Below, piece after piece: positions 45,615 to 53,695 of a stretch of 64,000 nucleotides of DNA. Position 1 is the stretch's first letter. Each line of letters starts with the position of its first letter. A program made the position numbers and the translations under genes. Source of the DNA: an uncultured bacterium (GTDB lineage Bacteria; Pseudomonadota; Alphaproteobacteria; Sphingomonadales; Sphingomonadaceae); assembly GCA_942636505.2 (NCBI GenBank), contig CALOGB020000175.1, positions 111,290 through 175,289 on the forward strand, written 5' to 3'. Under the pieces are notes generated by a model. It had not been told where the DNA came from. It saw only the letters and a list, made by a program, of their open reading frames with translations, and ran no database searches.

Positions 45615-46466
45615 TCAGCCCAGCGCCTTGTCGAGCAGTTTCGCCAACCGAATACCCCCGCGGCGAACCTCTTCGCGCGACACCGGCACCATCTTAGCGA
45701 TCGTCGCGTCGTCCATCTTCACGCGCGCAGGCACGGTACCGCACGCATCCCCGCCAAGCGCCGCCGCATACGCCTTGTGCGAGGCTTCCCACGACTCCCG
45801 GCTCCAGTCGACGACCGTCCCCGCGCCGATCTTCGCGCGTTCAGCCGCGGGATAGCGCCTTACCAGCGACGGTGGCGTCGAGATCGCACGCTCCGCCAGC
45901 GGTCCGTCCCAGATCGAATGCAGGTTGAATCGCGACGGGCCGTAGATCCCGTAATCCGCCTTCACGTCGTTGCCGCCCTTGTCGTGGCGGTCGCCAGCGT
46001 GCAGCGGCTGGTGGAGATCGCCGACGAAGTGGATCAGGAATGCGAGTGCGACGACGCGGTCGCGGGGCAGCGTCGACTTGTCGCGGAGCATCTTCACGTC
46101 GCGGTCGATCTGGTACGAGACGCAGTCGCCTTCCTTGCACGCCGGCGTCAGGTCGAACGGCGCGCAGATATCGACGTTCTGGTAATGCCAGCTGTACGCG
46201 AAACCGAAGCGCGTAGATCCGTCGTTCAGCTTCAGCGGCTTGATGCAGTCCGCCCAGACGCTGGCCTCCTCGATCGTACCCGCGGGGCAGGTCGGCGTGT
46301 CGAGCAGCGCCTGTTGTGCAAGCAGTTTGCGGATCGCGGCCTTGGTCTTCGGCGTGACGTTGGCATAGGCGATCTGCGCAACGGTCTGGTGGCCGTACTC
46401 CCAGAACGCGGTGGCGGGGGAGGCGAGGCCGAGCGAGGCAATCGCGGCGAGGAGAAAGCGCTTCAT
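45615..46466 (-). CDS. S1/P1 family secreted nuclease
   Basis: 283 residues. Signal peptide MKRFLLAAIASLGLASPATA precedes FWEYGHQTVAQIAYANV; S1/P1 nucleases use the mature N-terminal Trp as a zinc ligand, as would fit here. Further ligands appear in FLIHFVGDLHQPLHAGDRHD and GNDVKADYG, and LHSIWDG. It is a single-strand/RNA nuclease of the periplasm. Its ATG overlaps the isoaspartyl peptidase stop by four bases. Confidence 0.9.
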   Translation of the reverse strand: MKRFLLAAIASLGLASPATAFWEYGHQTVAQIAYANVTPKTKAAIRKLLAQQALLDTPTCPAGTIEEASVWADCIKPLKLNDGSTRFGFAYSWHYQNVDICAPFDLTPACKEGDCVSYQIDRDVKMLRDKSTLPRDRVVALAFLIHFVGDLHQPLHAGDRHDKGGNDVKADYGIYGPSRFNLHSIWDGPLAERAISTPPSLVRRYPAAERAKIGAGTVVDWSRESWEASHKAYAAALGGDACGTVPARVKMDDATIAKMVPVSREEVRRGGIRLAKLLDKALG

Positions 46467-47383
46467 GCCGGCTCGTTAGCGTAGATCGCGACCGTCCGGC
46501 TACCCTCGGACGACGCGCGTCCGCGGTACATCCCGACGGTGTTGAAACCCCACGCCATGTCGCCGTCCGGTCCCGTGACGATGACGCCGCCGGTGCCACC
46601 GAGTGCCTTCACCTCGGCGAGCACCGCGTCGGCCGCGACTTGCAGCGACTCGCCCGACAGGCGGACGCGTGCGGCGATCTCGTGGCCGACGCCGACGCGG
46701 AGGAAGAACTCGCCCGAGCCGGTGCATGAGACGGCGCAGGCGCGATCGTCGGCGAAGGTGCCCGCGCCGATCACGGGCGTATCGCCGATCCGGCCCCAGC
46801 GCTTGCCGGTGACACCGCCGGTCGAGGTGGCGGCGGCGACATGGCCGTGCGTGTCGCAGGCGACCGCGCCGACCGTGCCGTATTTCATGTCGACGTCGAA
46901 CCCGCCGCCGTCCGCCTGGAACTCGGCGAACTGCCGGCGGCGTTCGTCGGTCGCGAACCACGCGGCATCCGCCTGGGGAAGGTCGCGTTCGAGCGAGAAC
47001 GCATCCGCGCCCCTGCCGGCGAGGAAGACGTGCCGTCCGTCGTCGAGGATCGCGCGGGCTAGGCCGACGGGGTTGCGCGTGGCGGTCGCCGCGGCGACGG
47101 CACCGGCTGCGCGGGTGCGGCCGTCCATGATCGCGGCGTCGAGCTCCAGCGTACCGTCATACGTGAACACCGCGCCGCGCCCCGAGTTGAAGTGCGGGTC
47201 GTCCTCCAGCACCCGCACCGCCGCTTCCACCGCGTCGAGCGCATCGCCGCCGTCCGCCAGCACTTTCGACCCGGCGTCGAGCGCCCGCGACAGGCCGGCT
47301 CGCGCGCCCGCGTCCTGTTCGGGCGAGACCATCTCGCTGTCGAGTTTGCCGGCGCCGCCGTGGATGACGAGGGTCCAGGTCAT
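46463..47383 (-). CDS. Isoaspartyl peptidase/L-asparaginase (plant type)
   Basis: 306 residues from ATG 47383; the upstream frame is unconserved. Ntn hydrolase of the type autocleaved before Thr. Motifs: WTLVIHGGAGKLD, DPHFNSGRGAVFTYDG, and the nucleophile in MKYGTVGAVACDTHGHVAAA, GGVTGKRWGRIGDTPVIGAG. It hydrolyses isoaspartyl dipeptides and asparagine. Coupled to both neighbours by four-base overlaps. Confidence 0.93.
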   Translation of the reverse strand: MTWTLVIHGGAGKLDSEMVSPEQDAGARAGLSRALDAGSKVLADGGDALDAVEAAVRVLEDDPHFNSGRGAVFTYDGTLELDAAIMDGRTRAAGAVAAATATRNPVGLARAILDDGRHVFLAGRGADAFSLERDLPQADAAWFATDERRRQFAEFQADGGGFDVDMKYGTVGAVACDTHGHVAAATSTGGVTGKRWGRIGDTPVIGAGTFADDRACAVSCTGSGEFFLRVGVGHEIAARVRLSGESLQVAADAVLAEVKALGGTGGVIVTGPDGDMAWGFNTVGMYRGRASSEGSRTVAIYANEPA

Positions 47384-48519
47384 GCTGAATCTTTCGAGGG
47401 TAGGGCCCGAAGGCCGATGAGGGGGCGGAGCGGCGCGATGCTGCGGCCGATCCAGTAGAAGGCGATGCAGCCGATCGTCGTCGCGGCGAGCAGGCACGCG
47501 AACTCCGCCCAGCCCGGCAGGCCGGCGGGAAGCAGCGCGTACATCACGAGGACGATGATCGTCTGGTGGATCAGGTAGAACGGGAACACGGCTTCAGTCA
47601 GCGTGCGGCGCCAGCGATGGTCGCGGTTCCAGTGGCGCTCGGCGATCCCGATCAGCGCGACGATCGCGCCCCATTGCTCAAGTGCATGCGCGACGCCGTA
47701 GCCGGGGTAGATCCAGCGCGGCGCGACGATGTCGCCCGGCCATTCGAGCTCGACGCCGATGATCGCGACATAGCCGAGCACCGCGGCGAGCGCGCCGACC
47801 TTCCACCAGCGCGCGATCGCCGCCATTGCGGGCTCGGAACGGGCTAGGCCGAAGCCGAACAGGAACGCGGGGAAATAGGTGACGTGCGCGACCCAGTCAC
47901 CGAACAGGGCTTGCGATTCCGCGGCCATTTGGAACCACCAGGCGTGGACGAACACGAGCCACGCAACGGGGAGGACAAGCACCGCCCAGCTGCCGAAGAC
48001 CCAGTCGAACGCGCGTTGCAGCCAGTCGCCGCGGACGACGACCAGCCCTAGCGTCAGCGCGGTGGTGTAGGCCCAGAGATAGACGACGAACCAGAGGTGG
48101 TTCCAGGTCGGGAGCGACAGCCCGGCGAGCTTGCCGAAGCGGAAATAGTCGTGGCTCCAGAAGGTCAGATAGCTGCCGGCATAGGCGTGCTTGGTGACCA
48201 ACTCGACCCAGGGTTGCGGTGGCACGATCACCGCCATGCCGAACAGCAGCGGCACAAGCAGGCGGTAGCAGCGATTGGCGAAGAATCCGCCTGTGCCGAT
48301 CGACCGGGCGAGCAGCGCGCGGCTGGCATAGCCCGAGACGACGAACAGCAGCGTGAGCCGCCACGCGTTGCTCGCCAGCATCGGCAGCCGCACCCAGTCC
48401 TCGACATGGAGCGACTTCACATGGAAGTTCCACGGCACGAAGACCATGCCGATATGGTAGAGGATCAGCAGCGCGAACGCACCGATCCGCAGCCAGTCCA
48501 TGCCGAAATGCCGCGTCAT
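47380..48519 (-). CDS. Acyltransferase family (acyltransferase 3-like) membrane protein
   Basis: 379 residues with about ten membrane helices. The N-terminal catalytic signature DWLRIGAFALLILYHIGMVF includes the conserved His; LLFVVSGYASRALLARS and FPFYLIHQTIIVLVMYALLP follow. It probably O-acetylates surface glycans. First gene of the coupled three-gene unit with the peptidase and nuclease. Confidence 0.88.
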   Translation of the reverse strand: MTRHFGMDWLRIGAFALLILYHIGMVFVPWNFHVKSLHVEDWVRLPMLASNAWRLTLLFVVSGYASRALLARSIGTGGFFANRCYRLLVPLLFGMAVIVPPQPWVELVTKHAYAGSYLTFWSHDYFRFGKLAGLSLPTWNHLWFVVYLWAYTTALTLGLVVVRGDWLQRAFDWVFGSWAVLVLPVAWLVFVHAWWFQMAAESQALFGDWVAHVTYFPAFLFGFGLARSEPAMAAIARWWKVGALAAVLGYVAIIGVELEWPGDIVAPRWIYPGYGVAHALEQWGAIVALIGIAERHWNRDHRWRRTLTEAVFPFYLIHQTIIVLVMYALLPAGLPGWAEFACLLAATTIGCIAFYWIGRSIAPLRPLIGLRALPSKDSA

Positions 48520-48601
48520 CGCGCGGCCCTACGGGGCGGGGGCCGGTGCCGCAAGCGTGCGACCGGTGAGGTGGTGCAAGGGACCGGTGTTCCCCCCTGA
48601 A

Positions 48602-48726
48602 ATCCTCCCCCGCAAGGGGGAGGTGGCTGGCACTTGCCAGACGGAGGGGGAGGACACGGAACAGCGGTTGCCCTTACCGCCCCCTCCGTCACCTTCGGTG
48701 CCACCTCCCCCTGGCGGGGGAGGATC
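48602..48726. repeat. Family D palindromic repeat (ATCCTCCCCC type), copy 5
   Basis: ATCCTCCCCCGCAAGGGGGA then GGTGGCTGGCACTTGCCAG at the left; CCACCTCCCC then GGCGGGGGAGGAT at the right. Very close to the copy at 38717. Confidence 0.85.
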
Positions 48727-48757
48727 GTTTAATCCGGGTACCTGCGTTTCAGTCGGT

Positions 48758-49279
48758 TCACGCCTTCATGCGCGGCGTGCCCATGAAGTCGCGCTTGCCG
48801 ATCGGCACGCCCTGCGCGCGGAGAATCGCGTAGGCGGTGCTCGCGTGGAAATAGAAGTTCGGCTGCGAGAACGAGAGCAGGAAGTTCGCGCCGGTGAACG
48901 GCATGACGAACGTACCGAACTCGAAGGTCGTGTCGTTGTCCGCGAGCGCGTCGAACGTCTCCCGGTCGATCGCTTCCAGCTTGGCGATTGCGTCACGCAT
49001 CACGGCATGTAGCCCCGCGAAATCCGTCGGCCAGGCCGAGCGATCGGGCGCGAAGGTGCCCGCGCGGACGCCTTCGATCCCGCCGACGGAATGCGCTGCG
49101 CACGACTTCACCTGGTAGCCGAACGGCAGCATGTCGTCGGCGAGCTTCGCATCGATCAGCGTCGCGGGTTCGATACCCTTCTCGGCCGCGAACGCTTCCG
49201 CCTTGTCGAGCAGCGCGTCGACCGCGCGGAGAATCTGGAGGTTCGAGGGAATCGTCGCATCGTACAGGGACAGGGTCAT
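48758..49279 (-). CDS. DUF1993 family protein
   Basis: 173 residues, predicted all-helical, DinB-like. It begins MTLSLYDATIPSNLQILRAV and has AEAFAAEKGIEPATLIDAKL, FGYQVKSCAAHSVGG and NFYFHASTAYAILRAQGVPI, as in DUF1993. Possible metal-dependent hydrolase or transferase; not established. Divergent from ispG. Confidence 0.85.
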   Translation of the reverse strand: MTLSLYDATIPSNLQILRAVDALLDKAEAFAAEKGIEPATLIDAKLADDMLPFGYQVKSCAAHSVGGIEGVRAGTFAPDRSAWPTDFAGLHAVMRDAIAKLEAIDRETFDALADNDTTFEFGTFVMPFTGANFLLSFSQPNFYFHASTAYAILRAQGVPIGKRDFMGTPRMKA

Positions 49280-49394
49280 CGCGTTCGCTCCTAAAGCCGT
49301 GCGCCGCTATGGCCGACGATCGCTACTCCGGCCAGCGATGTTCCGTTCCAGCGTGCAAGTCGCTATATAGGCCTCGAACTCCCGAGGAATCTTC

Positions 49395-50534
49395 ATGTCC
49401 CTTCGTCCCTGGCGCGATATCACCCGCCGCAAGAGCCGCCAGATCATGGTCGGCAACGTCCCCGTCGGCGGCGACGCACCAGTCACGGTGCAGACGATGA
49501 CCAACACGCCGACCGACGACGTCCGCGCGACGGTCGACCAGATCCGGCGCTGCGAAGAGGCGGGCGTCGACATCATCCGCGTCAGCTGCCCCGACGTCGA
49601 ATCGACCACCGCGCTGAAGCAGATCGTCCGCGCCAGCCGCGTGCCGATCGTCGCCGACATCCACTTCCACTACAAGCGTGCGCTCGAAGCGGCGGACGCC
49701 GGCGCGGCGTGCCTGCGGATCAATCCGGGCAATATCGGCTCGGCGGCGCGCGTGAAGGAAGTCGTCGACGCGGCCAAGTCCAATGGCTGCGCGATCCGGA
49801 TCGGCGTCAACGGCGGCTCGCTCGAGCGGCACCTGCTCGAGAAATACGGCGAGCCTTGCCCCGATGCGCTGGTCGAGTCGGCGCTCGATCATATCAAGCT
49901 GTTGCAGGACCACGACTTTCACGAGTTCAAGGTCGCGGTGAAGGCGTCCGACCTGTTCCTCGCGGTGGCGGCGTATCAGCAGCTCGCCGAACAGGTCGAT
50001 TGCCCGCTGCATCTCGGCATTACCGAGGCAGGCGGGTTCGTCGGCGGCACGGTGAAGTCGGCGATCGGGATGGGCAGCCTGCTCTGGTACGGCATCGGCG
50101 ACACGATCCGCGTGTCGCTCTCGGCCGAGCCCGAGGAGGAAGTCCGCGTCGGCTTCGAAATCCTCAAGTCGCTCGGCATCCGCAACCGCGGTGTCCGCGT
50201 CGTCTCGTGTCCGTCCTGCGCGCGGCAGGGGTTCGATGTGATCCGGACGGTGCAGGCGCTCGAGGAGCGGCTGCAACATATCCGCACGCCGATGTCGCTG
50301 TCGGTACTCGGCTGCGTGGTGAACGGGCCGGGCGAAGCGCGCGAGACCGATATCGGCATCACCGGCGGCGGCAACGGCAAGCACATGGTGTATCTGTCGG
50401 GCGTCACCGACCACCACGTCCAGGACGCGGACATGGTCGACCACATCGTCCGGTTGGTCGAGGCAAAGGCCGCCGAGATCGACGCCGCCGATGAAGCGAT
50501 AGCCGCGCTGGTGCCGGAGATGGCAGCGGAATAA
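49395..50534 (+). CDS. ispG: 4-Hydroxy-3-methylbut-2-enyl diphosphate synthase
   Basis: 379 residues. It catalyses the penultimate step of the MEP isoprenoid pathway. The [4Fe-4S] ligands are Cys 272, Cys 275 ([16 protein letters not shown]) and Cys 307, with Glu 314 ([15 protein letters not shown]). [20 protein letters not shown] is the usual N-terminus. The length excludes the long plant-type insertion. A stem-loop (50563-50590) follows its stop. Confidence 0.97.
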   Translation: MSLRPWRDITRRKSRQIMVGNVPVGGDAPVTVQTMTNTPTDDVRATVDQIRRCEEAGVDIIRVSCPDVESTTALKQIVRASRVPIVADIHFHYKRALEAADAGAACLRINPGNIGSAARVKEVVDAAKSNGCAIRIGVNGGSLERHLLEKYGEPCPDALVESALDHIKLLQDHDFHEFKVAVKASDLFLAVAAYQQLAEQVDCPLHLGITEAGGFVGGTVKSAIGMGSLLWYGIGDTIRVSLSAEPEEEVRVGFEILKSLGIRNRGVRVVSCPSCARQGFDVIRTVQALEERLQHIRTPMSLSVLGCVVNGPGEARETDIGITGGGNGKHMVYLSGVTDHHVQDADMVDHIVRLVEAKAAEIDAADEAIAALVPEMAAE

Positions 50535-50840
50535 CGATTGACGCGAGCGGCTCCAATTATCCCGTCATTTTGACTCTTGTCAGGATGACGCCGTGTGGAG
50601 GCAGACGCCTTTCTTGTTCTCCCGCGAAAGCGAGAGTCCAGGGTAAGAGGCGATAGCGTTCGTGGTCCTGGGCCCCGCGTTCGCGAGGGAACAACGATTA
50701 AAAAGCGTAGAGACCGCTCTGGCGAAACGGAACCGCAACGGCATTTCCCGCGCCGACGATAGCGTAGCGATGGGATGCCGGTTACGCGGATCGCATGCGG
50801 ATGATCCAAACATAGATAGTTCGTGATACGGTCTAGTCCG
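50535..50840. other. Gap between ispG and the DMT transporter
   Basis: 306 bases with no gene: a small stem-loop at 50563-50590 (CGTCATTTTGAC, loop TCTT, GTCAGGATGACG with two G-U pairs), a family C-like repeat at 50614-50695, and 145 bases of transporter leader. Confidence 0.65.
50614..50695. repeat. Family C-like palindromic repeat
   Basis: TTGTTCTCCCGCGAAAGCGA at the left; CGCGTTCGCGAGGGAACAA at the right. Imperfect arms. Confidence 0.72.
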
Positions 50841-51740
50841 ATGATACTCCGCACCGTCTCTCCCGCTCTGGCCTTCGCGATTGCCGCGCTCGGGATCGGC
50901 CTGTTTTCCATGATGGACGCGGTGATGAAGTCGCTCGTCCTGGCGATCGGCGTCTATAACGCGCTGCTCTGGCGGCAGATGATCAGCGTCGGGCTCGGCG
51001 CGGTCGCGTGGAAGCTCGGGAAGAGCGGGCGGCCGAGCGGGCGGGCGTTGAAGCTGCATCTGGCGCGCGGGCTGGTGACGACGGCGATGGCGGTGCTGTT
51101 CTTCTGGGGGCTGGCGCGCGTGCCGATGGCGCAGGCGATATCGCTGACCTACATAGTGCCAATTCTCGCGCTGCTGCTCGCGGCGGTTACACTGGGCGAG
51201 CGCGTCGGGTGGAAGACGTTCGTCGCCTCGATCGCCGCGCTGGGCGGCGTGCTGGTGGTGATGATCGGGCAGGGACGCGAGGTGCCAGGCCCCGAGACCT
51301 TCCATGGTACGCTGGCGATCCTCGGCTCGGCAGTGCTGTATGCGGTCAACCTCGTGATCGCGCGGATGCAGAGCCAGGCGGCGCGGCCGGGGGAGATCGC
51401 GTTCTTCCAGGCGCTCGTCATCACCGCGACGCTGGCGCTCGCCGCGCCTTGGCTGGCGGTGCTGCCCGAGGCGGCGCAGTGGCCCAAGCTCATACTCGCC
51501 GCGGGGCTCGCGACCGCATCGCTGTGGCTGCTCGGTTGGGCGTATGCGCACGGCGATACCGGGTTCCTCGCGACCACCGAATACACCTCGTTCGTCTATG
51601 CGGCCGGCTTGGGTTTCCTGGTGTTCGGCGAGCGGGTATCGGCGTTCACGCTGGCGGGCGCGGCGATCATCGTCGTCGCGTGCCTGTACGCGGCGCGGCG
51701 GCGTGACATCGCGCAGACATCGATCGAGGCTAGTGCATGA
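50841..51740 (+). CDS. DMT superfamily (EamA) transporter
   Basis: 299 residues, ten membrane helices, two EamA repeats. First half: FAIAALGIGLFSMMDAVMKS; LVTTAMAVLFFWGLARVPMA; second half: AILGSAVLYAVNLVIARMQS and YTSFVYAAGLGFLVFGERVS. ATG 50841 is preferred to GTG 50823. Substrate unknown. The stop overlaps the GNAT ATG by four bases. Confidence 0.88.
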   Translation: MILRTVSPALAFAIAALGIGLFSMMDAVMKSLVLAIGVYNALLWRQMISVGLGAVAWKLGKSGRPSGRALKLHLARGLVTTAMAVLFFWGLARVPMAQAISLTYIVPILALLLAAVTLGERVGWKTFVASIAALGGVLVVMIGQGREVPGPETFHGTLAILGSAVLYAVNLVIARMQSQAARPGEIAFFQALVITATLALAAPWLAVLPEAAQWPKLILAAGLATASLWLLGWAYAHGDTGFLATTEYTSFVYAAGLGFLVFGERVSAFTLAGAAIIVVACLYAARRRDIAQTSIEASA

Positions 51741-52213
51741 CCGTCATCCGTTCCGCAACCGTCGCCGATGTCGGCACGATCCTCCGCTTCGTTCGCGAAC
51801 TCGCCGCGTTCGAGCGCGAGCCGGATGCGGTCGAGGCGACCGAGCCGATGCTGGCGGAGGCCTTGTTCGGGGAGCGGCCTGCCGCGGAAGCCTTGATCGC
51901 AGAGAACGAGGACGGCCCGCTCGGGTTTGCACTGTTCTTCCACAATTTCTCGACCTGGACCGGCAAGCGCGGCCTGTATCTGGAGGATCTCTACGTGACG
52001 CCGGAAGCGCGCGGGCAGGGGGTCGGTGGGGCGTTGCTGGCGCATCTGGCGGGCATGGCGCTCGATCGCGGCTGCGCGCGGTTCGAATGGTCGGTGCTCG
52101 ACTGGAATGCCGATGCGATCGCGTTTTATCGGAAGGTCGGCGCGGTCGGGATGGAGGACTGGACGATCCAGCGGATGTCGGGGGATGCGCTGGTCAGGTT
52201 GGCGGAACGGTAG
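51737..52213 (+). CDS. GNAT family N-acetyltransferase
   Basis: 158 residues. IRSATVADVGTILRFVRELA at the N-terminus and the acetyl-CoA site LYVTPEARGQGVGGALLAHL with R/QxxGxG/A are typical; GCARFEWSVLDWNADAIAFY follows. Similar to the group that includes diamine acetyltransferase. Substrate unknown; coupled to the transporter. Confidence 0.88.
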   Translation: MTVIRSATVADVGTILRFVRELAAFEREPDAVEATEPMLAEALFGERPAAEALIAENEDGPLGFALFFHNFSTWTGKRGLYLEDLYVTPEARGQGVGGALLAHLAGMALDRGCARFEWSVLDWNADAIAFYRKVGAVGMEDWTIQRMSGDALVRLAER

Positions 52214-52229
52214 GTCCGAGCGCTGTCTG

Positions 52230-52346
52230 GCCCCCCCCCTGAAAGGGAGGGGCTGGGGGTGGGTTGGCCGGTTTTGGCCGCTCACTCACCACGGTCGAGA
52301 ATGCGGAAGCGAACCCACCCCCGACCCCTCCCTTCCAGGGAGGGGC
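52230..52346. repeat. Family D palindromic repeat (CCCTCCC type), copy at GNAT end
   Basis: AAAGGGAGGGGCTGGGGGTG then GGTTGGCC at the left; GAACCCACCCCCGACCC and TCCCTTCCAGGGAGGGG at the right. Close to the copy at 8491. Confidence 0.8.
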
Positions 52347-52373
52347 GAAGACTAGGCGTCGCCAACGGGGGTC

Positions 52374-53036
52374 CTAACCCTTCACGTCGATGTTCATCGC
52401 GATCGAGATGCGGTCGCCGATGCCGAGGTGCGGGCGGACGCCGTGGCGGAGCCAGGCGGGGAACAGGATCAGGTCGCCCGCCTCGGTCGGCAGGCGGCGC
52501 TCGACCGGTTGCGGCTGGCCGTCGATCCCGACGAGGCGAAACCCCGGCAGCCGCATGAACGGCACCGGGAAGCGCGGGTCCTCGAAGAACAGCTCGCCGC
52601 CCGCCTCGCCCTCCGCAGGCGGAGTGCCCATATCAATGTAATACACCGCGGCCCACAGCACGCCGGGATGCGCGTGGCTCATGTTGAGCGCACCGGGCGG
52701 CGACACGTTCGCCCACATCTTGACGGTCCACTCGACCGTCGCCGGATCGCGACCGTCGAAATTCGACGCGCGTTTGGCCATCTTCACCGCGGTATCGGCG
52801 AGCGCCGCCGCTGCAGGGCCGCCCCAGTCGAGCATGTCGGTAGCGGAATGCCAGCCACCGACATTGGATCGAGCAAGGCTTGGCGCGGCGGCGTAGCGAT
52901 CGAGGATCGCAGCGCGCAACGCCGCCGTTAGTGCGCCGGCATCGGCCAGCCGACCGTGCAGGATCGGCGTCTCGTACATCCCGATCTGCGCCGCGCGGAC
53001 GCGGATGCCGTCGAACGCAGGAGACGCCGTGGTCAT
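52374..53036 (-). CDS. 2OG-Fe(II) oxygenase (TIGR02466-like)
   Basis: 220 residues. Iron ligands appear as the His of NMSHAHPGVLWAAVYYID with the following acidic residues and the distal His of FPAWLRHGVRPHLG, and Arg in RISIAMNIDV for 2-oxoglutarate. This pattern is typical of TIGR02466-type putative 2OG oxygenases. Substrate unknown. It starts 4 bases after the ppa stop, so it is likely co-expressed with inorganic pyrophosphatase. Confidence 0.82.
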   Translation of the reverse strand: MTTASPAFDGIRVRAAQIGMYETPILHGRLADAGALTAALRAAILDRYAAAPSLARSNVGGWHSATDMLDWGGPAAAALADTAVKMAKRASNFDGRDPATVEWTVKMWANVSPPGALNMSHAHPGVLWAAVYYIDMGTPPAEGEAGGELFFEDPRFPVPFMRLPGFRLVGIDGQPQPVERRLPTEAGDLILFPAWLRHGVRPHLGIGDRISIAMNIDVKG

Positions 53037-53040
53037 GCTA

Positions 53041-53619
53041 TCAGCGTCCTGCGGTATCGTCCGCGTTCATCGGCTCTTCGCCCTTGGCCTTCTCGGCGTT
53101 GTAGCGCTCGATCGCCTCGATCGTGACGCGCTTGGCTTCTTCGGCATCGCCCCACTTGCCGACGCGGACCCACTTCGTCTTCTCGAGGTCCTTGTAGTGG
53201 GTGAAGAAATGCTCGATCTGCTCGAACACGATCTCGGGCATATCGCCGCGCTCGCCGATGTTCGCGTAGTAGGGGAACACCGCGTCGACCGGCACGCAGA
53301 CGAGCTTCTCGTCGCCACCGGCTTCGTCCTCGAGGTTCAGCACCGCGATCGGCCGCGCGCGAACGACGCAGCCCGGGATGAACGGCGAGCGCGCGATCAC
53401 CAGTGCATCCAACGGATCGCCATCGGGGCTGAGCGTGTGCGGCACGAAGCCGTAGTTCGCGGGATAACGCATCGGCGTGTGCAGGATGCGATCGACGAAC
53501 AGCGCGCCCGACGCTTTGTCGAATTCGTACTTCACAGGCTCGCCGCCGGTCGGCACTTCGATGATGACGTTGAGATCCTCGGGCGGGTTCTTGCCGGTCG
53601 GGATGAGGTCGATACGCAT
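53041..53619 (-). CDS. ppa: Inorganic pyrophosphatase
   Basis: 192 residues, family I. It hydrolyses PPi to drive biosynthesis. Motifs: VIIEVPTGGEPVKYEFDKAS, MRYPANYGFVPHTLSPDGDP with LDALVIA (metal Asp residues), and HYKDLEKTKWVRVGKWGDAE. Full length. Confidence 0.97.
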   Translation of the reverse strand: MRIDLIPTGKNPPEDLNVIIEVPTGGEPVKYEFDKASGALFVDRILHTPMRYPANYGFVPHTLSPDGDPLDALVIARSPFIPGCVVRARPIAVLNLEDEAGGDEKLVCVPVDAVFPYYANIGERGDMPEIVFEQIEHFFTHYKDLEKTKWVRVGKWGDAEEAKRVTIEAIERYNAEKAKGEEPMNADDTAGR

Positions 53620-53695
53620 GGCGGTCCTTTCGATATGACGATGCCGGCGCTCCTCGTCTGGGGAGCGGCCGGCACCACGTTGGATTAGTCTCTGG

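Noticed and set aside
49280..49394. Possible ispG promoter with TATATA at about 49364
   Set aside because: The -35 candidate TTCCGT is weak and no other support exists, so it was not listed as a feature.
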